A DNA stretch of 64,000 nt from Nocardioides sp. Root682 (GCF_001427795.1 NZ_LMHJ01000004.1:62001-126000); one strand, 5' to 3'; counted from the first letter of the stretch, positions 15,637 to 24,285 are shown. Notes: generated from the sequence alone by a model not told the origin. Translations and numbers: made by a program.

Positions 15637-16818
15637 TCACCACACCGAGATCTCGGCCGTGGTTGCTCCCGCGTAGCCGTAGGCGTCACTGCGGATGCAC
15701 GCGAAGCGTGCGGTCGCGGCCGGGCGCACCGGTACGGCGAAGACCCGCGCGTCGTCCGCGCCGACGTCGCCCAACCGTCCCTGCGTCGTGAACGTCCGAC
15801 CGTCCCGGGAGAGCTCGACGACCTGGTCCACGGCCAGGAACGGTGTCCGCACCACCACGCGCGACACCGGCCGGGCCCGCCCCAGGTCGACGCAGATCCG
15901 GTGGTGCGAGCGGGGGCGGCAGCCCGACGTGTCGACGTCGCACTCGCCCTTCAACCGCACCTGCACGTGGCTGGACAGGTCGCCGTCGGTCAGCCCGCAG
16001 GTCCCGACAGCACGCACCTGGCGCCCGCCCTTGTCAGCGCTGCACGGTCGGCCGCGCGACACCGGCACCGCCGTGCCCGTGGCCGCCACCGACGGCGAGG
16101 TGTGGACGAACACGGCCCGCCCGCGCTTCGTCGAGGCGATCACGGTCACCCGCATCGGTTGGTCCTCGGTCACCCACCCCGCCACCACGGCGCTGGTACG
16201 ACGAAGGCCGCTCGCCACTTCCACGGGCTTGGCGAACGCGGGCTCCCCGGTGGTGACGTAGACCGCGTAGCGCGCCTTCCTGCCCCGCGGCCCGGTCAGC
16301 CGTGGCCAGGTGACCCGGGTGCCGCGGGCGACCGGTGTCAGCGTCACCTCCGGCTCCCAGAGCACGAGGTCGGGCACGCGTTGCGGGTCCGGGCCGTTCG
16401 GCACCGACACCGTCGTCAGGGCGCCCGTGCCGGTGCTGGTGCCGGGTCGTTGCCCGCCGAGCGTGAGGGCCTTGCCCTCCTCGACGTCACCGGCCGGCAC
16501 GCTCCACAGCCCGTTGTCCGTGAGGTCGGCACGGTGGGACGTCGGGCAGAGGCCCGCGTCGGGAATCAGGCAGAACACTCCGAGGGAGATCAACCGCCCG
16601 GACAGCAGCACGATGTTGTCGTCGAACGGTTGCGTCAGCGTCACCGCGCCACCCGGCACCGACTTCCCGGACCCGTCGAGCAACCGCCCGTACACCGCAC
16701 CGGCAGGGACCGCGCTCGGCACCACGACCGCTGGAGCAGGTGGAGGCGACGGCTCACCGGACGTCGTGCACGCGGTGACCAGCAGGGCCAGGGCGACCAG
16801 GACCAACCGGCCGCGCAT
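15637..16818 (-). CDS. Putative lipoprotein with C-terminal discoidin-like domain
   Basis: 393 residues with a lipoprotein signal (VALALLVTAC, lipid-attached Cys17) and a Pro/Ser-rich spacer. The middle (VYGRLLDGSGKSVPGGAVTL) resembles a carboxypeptidase-regulatory-like beta domain. The end (ICVDLGRARPVSRVVVRTPFL ... ARFACIRSDAYGYAGATTAEISVW) looks like an F5/8-type or discoidin fold with two pairs of cysteines. It would sit on the outer face of the membrane and bind a glycan or protein. I do not recognise a named family. It is followed by 12 bp to the kinase start but is functionally unconnected as far as I can tell. Confidence 0.6.
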   Translation of the reverse strand: MRGRLVLVALALLVTACTTSGEPSPPPAPAVVVPSAVPAGAVYGRLLDGSGKSVPGGAVTLTQPFDDNIVLLSGRLISLGVFCLIPDAGLCPTSHRADLTDNGLWSVPAGDVEEGKALTLGGQRPGTSTGTGALTTVSVPNGPDPQRVPDLVLWEPEVTLTPVARGTRVTWPRLTGPRGRKARYAVYVTTGEPAFAKPVEVASGLRRTSAVVAGWVTEDQPMRVTVIASTKRGRAVFVHTSPSVAATGTAVPVSRGRPCSADKGGRQVRAVGTCGLTDGDLSSHVQVRLKGECDVDTSGCRPRSHHRICVDLGRARPVSRVVVRTPFLAVDQVVELSRDGRTFTTQGRLGDVGADDARVFAVPVRPAATARFACIRSDAYGYAGATTAEISVW

Positions 16819-16821
16819 GGT

Positions 16822-17724
16822 TCAGCGGAAGTCGATGAGGAGCATGCCCGAGTCGTCGTCGGCCGGCGGCTCGACGGCGGGCGCGAGGGCTCCGACGGAC
16901 ACCGACTCGTCGCCCGGCTCCTCCTGGGCCAGGGCGAGCGCGTCCGTCGTACCGCTCTCGGCACGGATCGTCTTCGGCTGGATGCCGACCACCGCGCGGA
17001 AGCACTCGGTGACGTAGGGCAGCTGCATGCCGTCCATGCCGCGCCCGAAGTCGTCGTAGAACGCGAGGACCTCGCGGATCCGCGACTCCTGGCCGGTGCG
17101 TTCGAGGACGGCGACGTCGGCGAGCGAGCGGACCAGGTCCTGCACGGACGCACGCTGGATGACCTGCCACTGCTTGAACGACTTCTCGTCGACCGGGCCG
17201 AAGTACGGCGACGCGTCCAGGTCCTCGCCGGCGCCGAGGCCGGCGACGTGGTGGCCGATCAGGTTGCCCAGGCGCTTGACCCACGGGATCCGCTCGTCGC
17301 GGAGGTTGCGCACGATCGCGAGGGAGCCGCCGCGGCGGAGGACGCGCGCGATCTCGGGCAGCGCCTTCTCGTGGTGGAACCACTCGAAGGAGTTGCCGGC
17401 GACGACGAGGTCGAACGTCGCGTCGGCGGCCGGGATCTCCTCGGCCGTGGTCTGCGAGACCCGCAGCTCGGGGATCCGGTCGGCGAGGCGCTCCAGCATG
17501 CGCGGGTCGGGGTCGGTGGCGTGGACGTCGTGGCCGAGCGCGACGAGGTGCTCGGTCAGCTTGCCCGTGCCGGCGCCGAGCTCGAGGACCGATCGCGGCT
17601 GCTCTCCGGTCAGCCACGCGACGGCCTCGCGCGGGTAGCCGGGCTGGCCGCGGTCGTAGGCCTCGGCCACGTTCCCGAAGGAGAGTGCGGCCGTGGTGCG
17701 GGGGGTGGAGTCGGTAGCCATCAA
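16822..17724 (-). CDS. Class I SAM-dependent methyltransferase
   Basis: 300 residues. The methyltransf_11-type fold is clear: AEAYDRGQPGYPREAVAWL at the N terminus, SAM motif I VLELGAGTGKLTEHL, DPDPRMLERL (motif II acidic), and FDLVVAGNSFEWFHHEKALPEIARVLRRGG. The remaining 130 residues carry a tail (from about residue 250) rich in Glu, Ala and Pro that is probably disordered. The substrate is unknown. The stop lies 3 bp before the lipoprotein start. Nothing in the neighbourhood suggests a pathway. Confidence 0.85.
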   Translation of the reverse strand: MMATDSTPRTTAALSFGNVAEAYDRGQPGYPREAVAWLTGEQPRSVLELGAGTGKLTEHLVALGHDVHATDPDPRMLERLADRIPELRVSQTTAEEIPAADATFDLVVAGNSFEWFHHEKALPEIARVLRRGGSLAIVRNLRDERIPWVKRLGNLIGHHVAGLGAGEDLDASPYFGPVDEKSFKQWQVIQRASVQDLVRSLADVAVLERTGQESRIREVLAFYDDFGRGMDGMQLPYVTECFRAVVGIQPKTIRAESGTTDALALAQEEPGDESVSVGALAPAVEPPADDDSGMLLIDFR

Positions 17725-17772
17725 GGCGAGGGTACGGCGGCGGGCCGGCCTCGTCGCGGAGGCGCGGCGGCG

Positions 17773-18162
17773 TCAGCCGGCCCGGAGTACGTCGGTGTGG
17801 GTGAAGTCGTCGCCCTTGAACAGCAGTGGCTCACCGGACGTGGCGCTGAGGGCGTAGGCGAAGCAGTCGCCGAAGTTCAGGCGGGCCGGCGAGCCGGAGC
17901 CCCGACCGTAGCGGCGGAAGGCGATCCGGGCGGCCCGGGCGTGGGCCTCGGTAACGGGCTCCAACTCGATGTCGAGTTCGGCGACCAGCGCATCGAGCTC
18001 CCCCCCGCCCTTGAGGCCCAGCGCTCCCTCCATGCGCATCGCCGTCTCGACCCAGTTGGCTGTCGACATGCGACACCGCGACGTCGACATGAGCTCGGCG
18101 AAGGACAGGGCTTCGGGTTCGCCGAACAGGACTGCAATGGCCGCGGACGAATCGACGATCAC
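17773..18162 (-). CDS. vapC: VapC toxin, PIN-domain ribonuclease
   Basis: 129 residues with the four PIN acidic positions visible: Asp4 (MIVDSSAA), a Glu in the ANWVETAMRM helix, Asp in LNFGDCFAYALS and Asp in PLLFKGDDFTHTD. It should be a Mg2+-dependent endoribonuclease that cleaves tRNA or rRNA when not held by VapB. Its ATG overlaps the vapB stop by 4 bp, the usual arrangement. Full family length and an intact active site suggest a working toxin. Confidence 0.9.
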   Translation of the reverse strand: MIVDSSAAIAVLFGEPEALSFAELMSTSRCRMSTANWVETAMRMEGALGLKGGGELDALVAELDIELEPVTEAHARAARIAFRRYGRGSGSPARLNFGDCFAYALSATSGEPLLFKGDDFTHTDVLRAG

Positions 18163-18431
18163 GCCGGCAGCCCGGTGTCGCGGTCATAGAGGTCGTCGTC
18201 GCTGAGGATGCGATCGTCACCCGTTGCCTGGGGAAGGGCAGCGACCCGGAGCTGAATCTGATGGATGACGTCGAGCTTCCGCTGCCTCTCCGCCTCAACG
18301 GGGTCGACGCCGTACTCCGCCAGCAACTTCACCAGCGCCTCCTCGATCGCGCTCGTCTGCGTCTTTCCGGTCACCCGTGCCGCTTGGCGGGCGAGGGCGT
18401 GCACCCGCTCGTTCTTGATGTTCAAGCTCAT
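18159..18431 (-). CDS. vapB: VapB antitoxin
   Basis: 90 residues. The first half (MSLNIKNERVHALARQAARVTGKTQTSAIEEAL) is the ribbon-helix-helix-like domain of the Rv0623/VapB type; the acidic tail (DDRILSDDDLYDRDTGLPA) should wrap the VapC active site. I chose ATG 18431 because AAGGAGG lies 6 bp upstream; a longer frame to 18473 has no ribosome site. It controls its own promoter with VapC, probably through the TCTACC repeats upstream. Confidence 0.88.
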   Translation of the reverse strand: MSLNIKNERVHALARQAARVTGKTQTSAIEEALVKLLAEYGVDPVEAERQRKLDVIHQIQLRVAALPQATGDDRILSDDDLYDRDTGLPA

Positions 18432-18452
18432 CGCTGACCTCCTTGCCGACAA

Positions 18453-18483
18453 TCTACCTTCTACCCTCGCCACCGTCTACCTT
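18453..18483 (-). promoter_or_regulatory. Repeated TCTACC elements before vapBC
   Basis: TCTACCTT at 18453-18460 and 18476-18483 with TCTACCCT at 18460-18467, read on the plus strand. This direct-repeat cluster starts 22 bp upstream of the vapB start and is a likely VapBC operator. The divergent Fic-like gene begins only 23 bp further on, so the region may serve both. Confidence 0.45.
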
Positions 18484-18506
18484 TCCACCCTTCTAGGCTG
18501 CACCCT

Positions 18507-19235
18507 GTGAGCACCGATCCCCACGCCTGGCTGGTCTCCCTCGAAGGCGTCCCGTCGGGCTTCACGGCCGCCCGCGACGGCATCGACGTCGTCCTGCGCG
18601 ATCGCGGCCTGCGTCGTACCAGCCCCGAGCTGACGGCCGAGTCACTGCTGCGTGGCGCCCACGCGAGCGCCGTGCTGGAGGGGTCGACGTCGACCCTGGC
18701 GGAGGTGCGCGACGGCGAGGGTGACGAGATCGCGACGGTCGCCGTACGACTGGCCACCGAGCTGCTCTCCCTGATGCCGGTGCTGCGTCGTCAGCCGTTG
18801 CAGGCCCTGGCCCGGATGCACACGGTGGCCGCGCGGGGCGTGCTCCCGGACGAGCTGCTCGGCCGGCCGCGTGACGAGGAGGCCGCGCGGAAGCTGCGGG
18901 CCGTGGCCGAGCTCATCACCGCGCCCACCGAGGCGCCGGCCCTGGCGGTGGCCGCTGTGGTGCACGCCTACCTCGTGAGTGCGGCGCCGTTCGGATCCCA
19001 CAACGGCATCGTCGCGCGGGCGACCGAGCGGTTGCTGCTGGCGGTCAAGGGTGTCGACGAGAAGTCGTTGATCGTGCCCGAGGCCGCCCACCTGGCGCTG
19101 CGCGCCGAGTACGAGTCGAACCTCCGGGGCTGGGCGAACGGCGGTCAGGCCGGCCGGCACGCGTGGTTGATCTATGCGACCGAGGCGTACGCCGCGGCGG
19201 CCGAGGCGAGCCCGTTGGTGCGCGAGGCCGAGTAG
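18507..19235 (+). CDS. Fic-like protein with degenerate catalytic motif
   Basis: 242 residues, GTG start. The segment SAAPFGSHNGIVARATERLLL lines up with the Fic motif HPFxxGNGRxxR, but the catalytic His is replaced by Ala and the GNGR core reads HNGI. An upstream helix (LLRGAHASAVLEGSTST) resembles the inhibitory S/T-xxx-E-(G/N) region. The protein is therefore probably not an AMP-transferase, or it has changed chemistry. In actinobacteria this family sits next to the HAD phosphatase and Tad genes, as here, and is often misnamed oxidoreductase. Function unknown. Confidence 0.6.
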   Translation: MSTDPHAWLVSLEGVPSGFTAARDGIDVVLRDRGLRRTSPELTAESLLRGAHASAVLEGSTSTLAEVRDGEGDEIATVAVRLATELLSLMPVLRRQPLQALARMHTVAARGVLPDELLGRPRDEEAARKLRAVAELITAPTEAPALAVAAVVHAYLVSAAPFGSHNGIVARATERLLLAVKGVDEKSLIVPEAAHLALRAEYESNLRGWANGGQAGRHAWLIYATEAYAAAAEASPLVREAE

Positions 19236-19251
19236 AGGCCGAGCAAATGCA

Positions 19252-19288
19252 GATGGCACCCGAGTCAACGTGTGACTCGGGTGCCATC
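19252..19288 (+). terminator. 16-bp perfect stem-loop
   Basis: GATGGCACCCGAGTCA (19252-19267), loop 19268-19272, exact complement 19273-19288. It begins 16 bp after the stop of the Fic-like gene. No T-tract follows, so a U-less intrinsic terminator is likely. Confidence 0.75.
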
Positions 19289-19526
19289 GCTTACACGTGG
19301 TCCTGGCTACCAGGCGTGCACCATTTCAGCTGCTCCGGAAGTGTTCCGGAATGCAAGCGCCCAATTAGGAAGGGTAGATCGCCGCGTGGGTACTGGGATC
19401 ACGTGTCGTCTGTGGAGTTCTTGATGTCCTTTGTACGCCCCTTCGGCGGCACCTTCAAGGGTTGTGTTTTCGGGCCGCGCAGAGAACTCTGGGGGGTTGA
19501 GACGTGTTGTCCATCCCGGTACGACG
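19289..19526. other. Intergenic stretch, no gene seen
   Basis: 238 bp of visibly lower GC between convergent genes. It holds two TCCGGA boxes 11 bp apart (near 19334-19350) and a TATC/AT-richer patch near 19360-19380. Reading frames crossing it on both strands have no family resemblance or ribosome site. It may be a remnant of decayed sequence. Confidence 0.4.
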
Positions 19527-20336
19527 TCAGGCGCTGAGCGCACGTTTTCGCGCGCCGACCCACACCGCGGCGCCCACCGCGACCACGCCACCGACGGCCA
19601 GTGCGGCCAGCGTCGGCTTCGGCGGCGGCAGGTGGAGACGCGACTGGAGTGCGACCGGCCGGGTGAACGCCAGCACCGGCCAGCCGCGTGACGCGGCGAC
19701 CTTGCGCAGCTCCTTGTCCGGGTTCACCGCGTGCGGGTGGCCGACGATCTCGAGCATCGGCACGTCGGTGATCGAGTCGGAGTAGCCCCAGGAGTTCTCG
19801 AGGTCGTAGCCGACCTCCTCGGCGAGCGCGCGGATGGCGTTCGCCTTCTCCTCGGCGTAGGCGTAGTACTCGATCTCGCCGGTGTAGCGGCCGTCCTCGA
19901 CCTTGAGCCGGGTGGCGATGACGCGGTCGGCGTGGAGCAGGGCACCGATCGGCTCGACGACCTCGCTGCCGGACGTGGAGACGATGACGACGTCGCGCCC
20001 CGCGGCGTGGTGCTCCTCGATGAGGCGGACGGCTTCGTCGTACACGAGGGGATCGACGATGTTGTGGAGCGTGTCGGCGACGATCTCGCGAACCGTGGCG
20101 ACGTCCCAGCCGGTGGTCAGCTGCGACATGAACTGGCGCATCTTCTCGACCTGGTCGTGGTCGGCACCGCCGACCATGAAGACGAACTGCGCGTACGCCG
20201 AGCGCAGCACGGCCCGGCGCGAGATCAGGCCGCCGGCCTGGAACGGCTTGCTGAAGGCGAGCACGCTCGACTTGGCGATGATCGTCTTGTCGAGGTCGAA
20301 GAAAGCCGCAGTGGGCGAAGTACCCGGAAGGGCCAT
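19527..20336 (-). CDS. HAD-IB family phosphatase with C-terminal membrane anchor
   Basis: 269 residues. HAD motif I is AFFDLDKTII (nucleophile Asp, acid Asp), motif II is VSTSG, and motif III/IV is ENSWGYSDSITDVPML with conserved Lys upstream. Family members hydrolyse phosphoserine-like or phospholipid substrates. After residue 235 a hydrophobic segment (LAALAVGGVVAVGAAVWVGA) followed by RKR suggests a C-terminal membrane anchor. It lies convergent to the Fic-like gene and divergent from the Tad locus, an order conserved in actinobacteria. ATG 20336 was chosen because the HAD domain starts directly after it. Confidence 0.85.
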   Translation of the reverse strand: MALPGTSPTAAFFDLDKTIIAKSSVLAFSKPFQAGGLISRRAVLRSAYAQFVFMVGGADHDQVEKMRQFMSQLTTGWDVATVREIVADTLHNIVDPLVYDEAVRLIEEHHAAGRDVVIVSTSGSEVVEPIGALLHADRVIATRLKVEDGRYTGEIEYYAYAEEKANAIRALAEEVGYDLENSWGYSDSITDVPMLEIVGHPHAVNPDKELRKVAASRGWPVLAFTRPVALQSRLHLPPPKPTLAALAVGGVVAVGAAVWVGARKRALSA

Positions 20337-20466
20337 GGCTCCATCGTAGGTCGCAGGGGTGTTCGAAATGTCCACTTCCCCTCCACAACACGCCCTCGAC
20401 GCAGCGTCGTCCCCAGGCCGGGAGTGCCGGCGTGTGCCGGTGTCGGCATTCGGCGAGAACGTCCCC

Positions 20467-21579
20467 ATGTCCAGAAACCAACCTTCCTTCCGTACGACGT
20501 CCGCGCCGACCGTGGACGTCCCGCCCCTGCTGGTGACCGCCGATGAAGCCCTCCTCGCCGAGCTGCTGCCGCTCGCCGCCGCGGCCGACGTGACGCCGAC
20601 GATCGCGCGCGATCCCTTGGCAGCGCTCGCGACCTGGAGCCGTGCGCCGGTGGTCCTGGTCGGTCCGGACCTGGCCGAGGTGGTGGCCGAGGTCGGTCCC
20701 GAGAAGCGACCGCGCACCTATGTCGTCACCGTCCGCAACGCCCCGCACGAGCTGTACCGCACGGCGTTGAAGCTCGGAGCCGACCAGGTCATCGACGTGG
20801 GCGGTTCGTCGGGCTGGATCGTGGACCTGCTCGCGGACCTCACCGAGCGCCGCACGGACCGCGGCCGGGTGATCGGTGTGATCGGTGGCAGCGGCGGAGC
20901 GGGCGCGACCACGCTGGCCTGCGCGCTGGGCCAGTGGGCGGCCCGTTCGGGCCCGTCGGTGGTCATCGACTGCGACCCCCAGGGACCCGGCCTGGACCGG
21001 ATCCTGGGCGTCGAGCGGCACGAGGGCTTCCGGTGGGACGCGCTGTGCCAGACCACCGGTCGACTGTCGGCGCGTGCCCTCCGCGATGCGCTGCCCCGGT
21101 GCGGCGATCTCGGCGTGCTGTCGTGGTACGTCGACGGGCGGGTGCAGACGCTGCAGGCGTTCGCCGTGCGTGAGGCCCTGTCGGCCGCGCGGCGTGGGCA
21201 CCGCGTGGTCGTCGTCGACCTGCCGCGGTCGACCGACCCCCTCATCGACGAGATCGCGGCGCGCTGCGACGAGCTCCTGGTGGCGACGTCCGCCAGCGTG
21301 GTGGGTGTGGCGGGGGCCGCCCGGATGCGGGCCAGGTTCGCCGACCACGCCGCGCCGGGGGTCGTGCTCCGCGGCGAGGCGTTCGCGGCCGCCGACGTCC
21401 AGCGGGCGGTCGGACTCCCGGTGGTCGCCCAGATGCGCGACCAGCGCGGCCTGGCCGAAGCCGTCGACCTCGGCCTCGGCCCGCTCCGCCACGCCCGTGG
21501 ACCGCTGGCGCGGGCCGTGGCGCGGATCCTGGATGACGCTGCACCCGTCAGCACCACGGCCGAGGAGGCAGCCTCGTGA
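20467..21579 (+). CDS. CpaE/Ssd-like ATPase of the Tad locus
   Basis: 370 residues. An N-terminal receiver-like region (residues 1-125) lacks a clear phospho-acceptor. It is followed by a ParA/MinD-type domain with the deviant Walker A GGSGGAGATTLAC, where Lys of the GKT is absent and Ala stands in its place, and Walker B VVVVDLPRS. This matches the CpaE-like or 'septum site-determining' protein of actinobacterial Tad clusters, which places the pilus machinery. The start is uncertain: ATG 20467 has a weak ribosome site and an in-frame GTG at 20359 would add 36 residues. The next start overlaps its stop (GTGA). Confidence 0.8.
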   Translation: MSRNQPSFRTTSAPTVDVPPLLVTADEALLAELLPLAAAADVTPTIARDPLAALATWSRAPVVLVGPDLAEVVAEVGPEKRPRTYVVTVRNAPHELYRTALKLGADQVIDVGGSSGWIVDLLADLTERRTDRGRVIGVIGGSGGAGATTLACALGQWAARSGPSVVIDCDPQGPGLDRILGVERHEGFRWDALCQTTGRLSARALRDALPRCGDLGVLSWYVDGRVQTLQAFAVREALSAARRGHRVVVVDLPRSTDPLIDEIAARCDELLVATSASVVGVAGAARMRARFADHAAPGVVLRGEAFAAADVQRAVGLPVVAQMRDQRGLAEAVDLGLGPLRHARGPLARAVARILDDAAPVSTTAEEAAS

Positions 21580-22748
21580 TCGCCGAGGACGTCGTCGTCC
21601 TCGTCGAGGAGGTACGCCGTCGGCTGTCCGCGGTCGAGGGTGCCCTCACTCCGCACCGGGTCGCCGACGCCCTGCGCGCCGCGGGTCGGCCGGTGGGCGA
21701 TGCGACGGTCCTCGCCGTCTACGAAGCGCTCCGGCGCGATGTCGTGGGGGCAGGCCCGCTGGACCCGTTGCTGCGCCTGCCCGGGGTGACCGATGTCCTG
21801 GTCAACGGCCCCGGCCCTGTCCGGATCGACCGCGGCAACGGGCTCGAGGAGACCGACGTGGTGCTCGCCTCCGAGGACGCGTGCCGTCGCCTGGCCCAAC
21901 GCCTGGTGGCGACCGGCGGTCGCCGTATCGACGACGCGGCCCCCTTCGCCGACGTACGACTGCCGGACGGCACCCGGTGCCACGCCGTCCTGTCCCCGCT
22001 GGCCCAACCCGGGACGGCGATCTCGCTGCGGATCCCGCGCCGCGGTGGCTTCACCCTCGACGAGCTGCGCGCGGCCGGAGCGTTGAGCGCTGAGGCGCAC
22101 GACCTCGTCGGTCAGGTCGTCGCTGCCCGGCTCGCCTTCCTGGTCAGCGGGGGGACCGGCACGGGCAAGACGACCTTGCTCGCCGCGATGCTCGGCGCCG
22201 TCGATCCCGGCGAGCGGATCGTCATCGTCGAGGACGCCGCCGAGCTGCGGCCCGTGCACCCCCAGGTCGTCGGCCTGGAGGCCAGACCCGCGAACCTCGA
22301 GGGCGCTGGCGCCGTCGTGCTCCGGGACCTGGTGCGCCAGGCGCTCCGGATGCGGCCCGACCGGCTGGTGGTCGGCGAGGTGCGCGACACAGCGGTGGTG
22401 GACCTGCTCGCCGCGATGAACACGGGTCACGAAGGGGGCAGCGGCACGCTGCACGCGAACTCCGCGGCCGACGTCCCGGCGCGTGTCGAGGCGCTCGCCC
22501 TGACCGCCGGCCTCGGTCGCGCCGCGGCGCACAGCCAGTTCGCCTCGGCCGTCGACCTCGTCCTGCACGTCACCCGCGACCGAGTCAGCGGACGACGTCG
22601 TCTGGCCCAGATCGCAGTGCTGGGGCGGGATCCGGACGGGTGGGTCCGCGCCGAGCCGGCAGTGACGTTCGCCGACGACGGCACCCTGGCCTCGGGTCCG
22701 GGGTCGCGTCGCCTGCTGGACCTCCTCGATGGCAGGTCCCTGCGATGA
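21576..22748 (+). CDS. tadA: TadA/CpaF secretion ATPase
   Basis: 390 residues, GTG start. Walker A is SGGTGTGKTTLL (about residue 190), the Asp box is VIVEDAAELRP, Walker B is RPDRLVVGEVRD, and the His box is GHEGGSGTLHANS. All ATPase elements are intact. It powers assembly of Flp-type pili at the inner face of the membrane with TadB and TadC. Stops and starts of this gene overlap both neighbours, so the set is translated as a coupled operon. Confidence 0.92.
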   Translation: MIAEDVVVLVEEVRRRLSAVEGALTPHRVADALRAAGRPVGDATVLAVYEALRRDVVGAGPLDPLLRLPGVTDVLVNGPGPVRIDRGNGLEETDVVLASEDACRRLAQRLVATGGRRIDDAAPFADVRLPDGTRCHAVLSPLAQPGTAISLRIPRRGGFTLDELRAAGALSAEAHDLVGQVVAARLAFLVSGGTGTGKTTLLAAMLGAVDPGERIVIVEDAAELRPVHPQVVGLEARPANLEGAGAVVLRDLVRQALRMRPDRLVVGEVRDTAVVDLLAAMNTGHEGGSGTLHANSAADVPARVEALALTAGLGRAAAHSQFASAVDLVLHVTRDRVSGRRRLAQIAVLGRDPDGWVRAEPAVTFADDGTLASGPGSRRLLDLLDGRSLR

Positions 22749-23524
22749 GCGCTCTCGTGGCAGTCCTGGGTACGGCGACCGCGGCCGCCCTGTTGCTTCC
22801 TCGCTCACCGTCCCCGGTCCGTGCGCCCGGTGAGTGGGCAGGTCGAGGACCGTGGCTGGCCGGCGGCGCCGCACTCGGATGCGTCGCGCTGCTGGCTGGC
22901 TCCACGGGCCTCGTCGTCGTCGCCCTGCTGGCGGTCGGCGTGGCCTGCGGACTGGCCCGGCTGGTCGCGGGTCGGCGTCGCGAACGGCTCGCGGTCGGCA
23001 CCCGTTCGCGGGTGATCGAGCTCTGCGACGCCCTGCAGGCCGAGCTCGCCGCCGGCCAGACGGCGGGCCTGGCGCTCGAACGAGCCGCCGCGGAGTGGCC
23101 GGAGATCGCCCCGGTCGCTCGCACTGCTGCAGCCGGAGGCGACGTACCGCTCGCGCTGCGATCCCTCGCCGACCGTCCCGGGGCCGGCGCCCTATGGGTG
23201 GTCGCGGCGGCCTGGCAGGTCGCCCACCGCACCGGACACGGGCTGGCCGACACCCTCGGCCGGGTCGCTGACGACCTGCGCGCCACCGAGCAGACCCGGC
23301 GCATCGTCGACGGCGAGCTGTCGTCGGCCCGCGCCACGGCCCGTCTCCTGGCTGCCCTCCCGTTGCTCGCGCTGGCGATGGGTTCCGGCGCCGGAGCCGA
23401 CCCGTGGCGCTTCCTCCTCGGCCACCCGGTCGGCCTCGCCTGCCTGAGCGGCGGCCTGGCTCTCGCGTACGCCGGCCTCGCCTGGATCGACGCCCTCGCC
23501 CGTGACATCGAACGCGCCGCCTGA
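22745..23524 (+). CDS. tadB: TadB-like pilus platform protein
   Basis: 259 residues with two N-terminal membrane helices, a cytoplasmic T2SSF domain (ELCDALQAELAAGQTAGLALERAA ... HRTGHGLADTLGRVADDLRATEQTRRIVDGELSSARATA) and two C-terminal helices. It forms half of the membrane platform on which TadA acts. ATG 22745 overlaps the tadA stop (ATGA), and the tadC start overlaps its own stop by 1 bp. Confidence 0.88.
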   Translation: MSALVAVLGTATAAALLLPRSPSPVRAPGEWAGRGPWLAGGAALGCVALLAGSTGLVVVALLAVGVACGLARLVAGRRRERLAVGTRSRVIELCDALQAELAAGQTAGLALERAAAEWPEIAPVARTAAAGGDVPLALRSLADRPGAGALWVVAAAWQVAHRTGHGLADTLGRVADDLRATEQTRRIVDGELSSARATARLLAALPLLALAMGSGAGADPWRFLLGHPVGLACLSGGLALAYAGLAWIDALARDIERAA

Positions 23525-24285
23525 TGACCGCGACGACCCTGACGCCCCTCCTCAACCTCCTGGTCGTCCTCGCCACCGCCCTTGCCACGGCCCTGTCAGT
23601 GCCGCGAAGTGCGGGGGTTTCTCCTCCGAGGTGCGGAGGTTTCTCGTCCGAGGTGCGCGACCTGCCGCCCCAGACCGACCGCGACGGCCTGCTGCGTCGC
23701 GGTCGCTGGGCCTGGTCGTCGCTGGCCGGTGTGGGTGCCGGGCTGGTCCTCGGCGGTCCACTGGCGGTCCCGGCCGGGGTCGCAGCCGCCGCGGGCGTCT
23801 GGGTCGTGGCCGGTCGCCTCGAGCCTGCGGCCGTTCGCCGCCGCCGCGAGGAGGTACGACGAGACCTGCCGCATGTCGTGACGCTGCTGGCCGCCGCCCT
23901 CCGCTCCGGCCTCGCGCCCGTCGATGCCATCGGACTCGTGTCCCGCGCACTGCCCGGAGCGGCCGCCGATCGACTCGCTCCGGTCGCGACCCGTCTCCGG
24001 CTGGGCGGCGACGTCGTACCGATCTGGGCAGCCCTCGCCGCTGACCCTGACCTCGGTTCCCTCGGCCGCACCCTTGCTCGGGCCCACCGCACCGGTGCTC
24101 CGGTGGTGGCGGCGGTCGAGCGGCTGGGCGTCGAGCTGGCCCGGCGTGGTCGGGCGGAGGTCGAGGACCGGGCGCGGGCCGTCGGGGTCCGCGCCGCCGT
24201 ACCGCTCGGGTTGTGCCTGCTGCCTTCGTTCCTGTTGCTCGGCATCGTTCCGCTGGCCGTGTCCCTGGCCGCCGTGATCGTCTGA
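23524..24285 (+). CDS. tadC: TadC-like pilus platform protein
   Basis: 253 residues of the T2SSF fold (DLPHVVTLLAAALRSGLAPVDAI ... AHRTGAPVVAAVERLGVELARRGRAEVEDRARAVGVRAAVPLGLCLLPSFLLLGIVPL). Between the first hydrophobic segment and the next, about 17 residues (R27 to V43) are encoded by the 22-bp tandem repeat and do not look like family sequence. The insertion keeps the frame. The cytoplasmic domain is intact, so the protein probably still works with this extra loop. Confidence 0.85.
   Translation: MTATTLTPLLNLLVVLATALATALSVPRSAGVSPPRCGGFSSEVRDLPPQTDRDGLLRRGRWAWSSLAGVGAGLVLGGPLAVPAGVAAAAGVWVVAGRLEPAAVRRRREEVRRDLPHVVTLLAAALRSGLAPVDAIGLVSRALPGAAADRLAPVATRLRLGGDVVPIWAALAADPDLGSLGRTLARAHRTGAPVVAAVERLGVELARRGRAEVEDRARAVGVRAAVPLGLCLLPSFLLLGIVPLAVSLAAVIV
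23605..23657 (+). repeat. 22-bp tandem repeat, locus C, inside tadC
   Basis: Two full units (23605-23626, 23627-23648) and a 9-bp partial (23649-23657). Same consensus as at 11063 and 11812: CGARGTGCG, then GGTTTCTC. The array lies wholly within the coding sequence. Confidence 0.85.

Noticed and set aside
14731..18189. A 1152-codon plus-strand frame over the kinase, lipoprotein and methyltransferase genes
   Set aside because: Antisense shadow of three real minus-strand genes; no domain, no ribosome site.
19163..19537. A 124-codon plus-strand frame after the Fic-like gene
   Set aside because: It starts inside the Fic-like gene in another frame and crosses the terminator hairpin; no supporting features.
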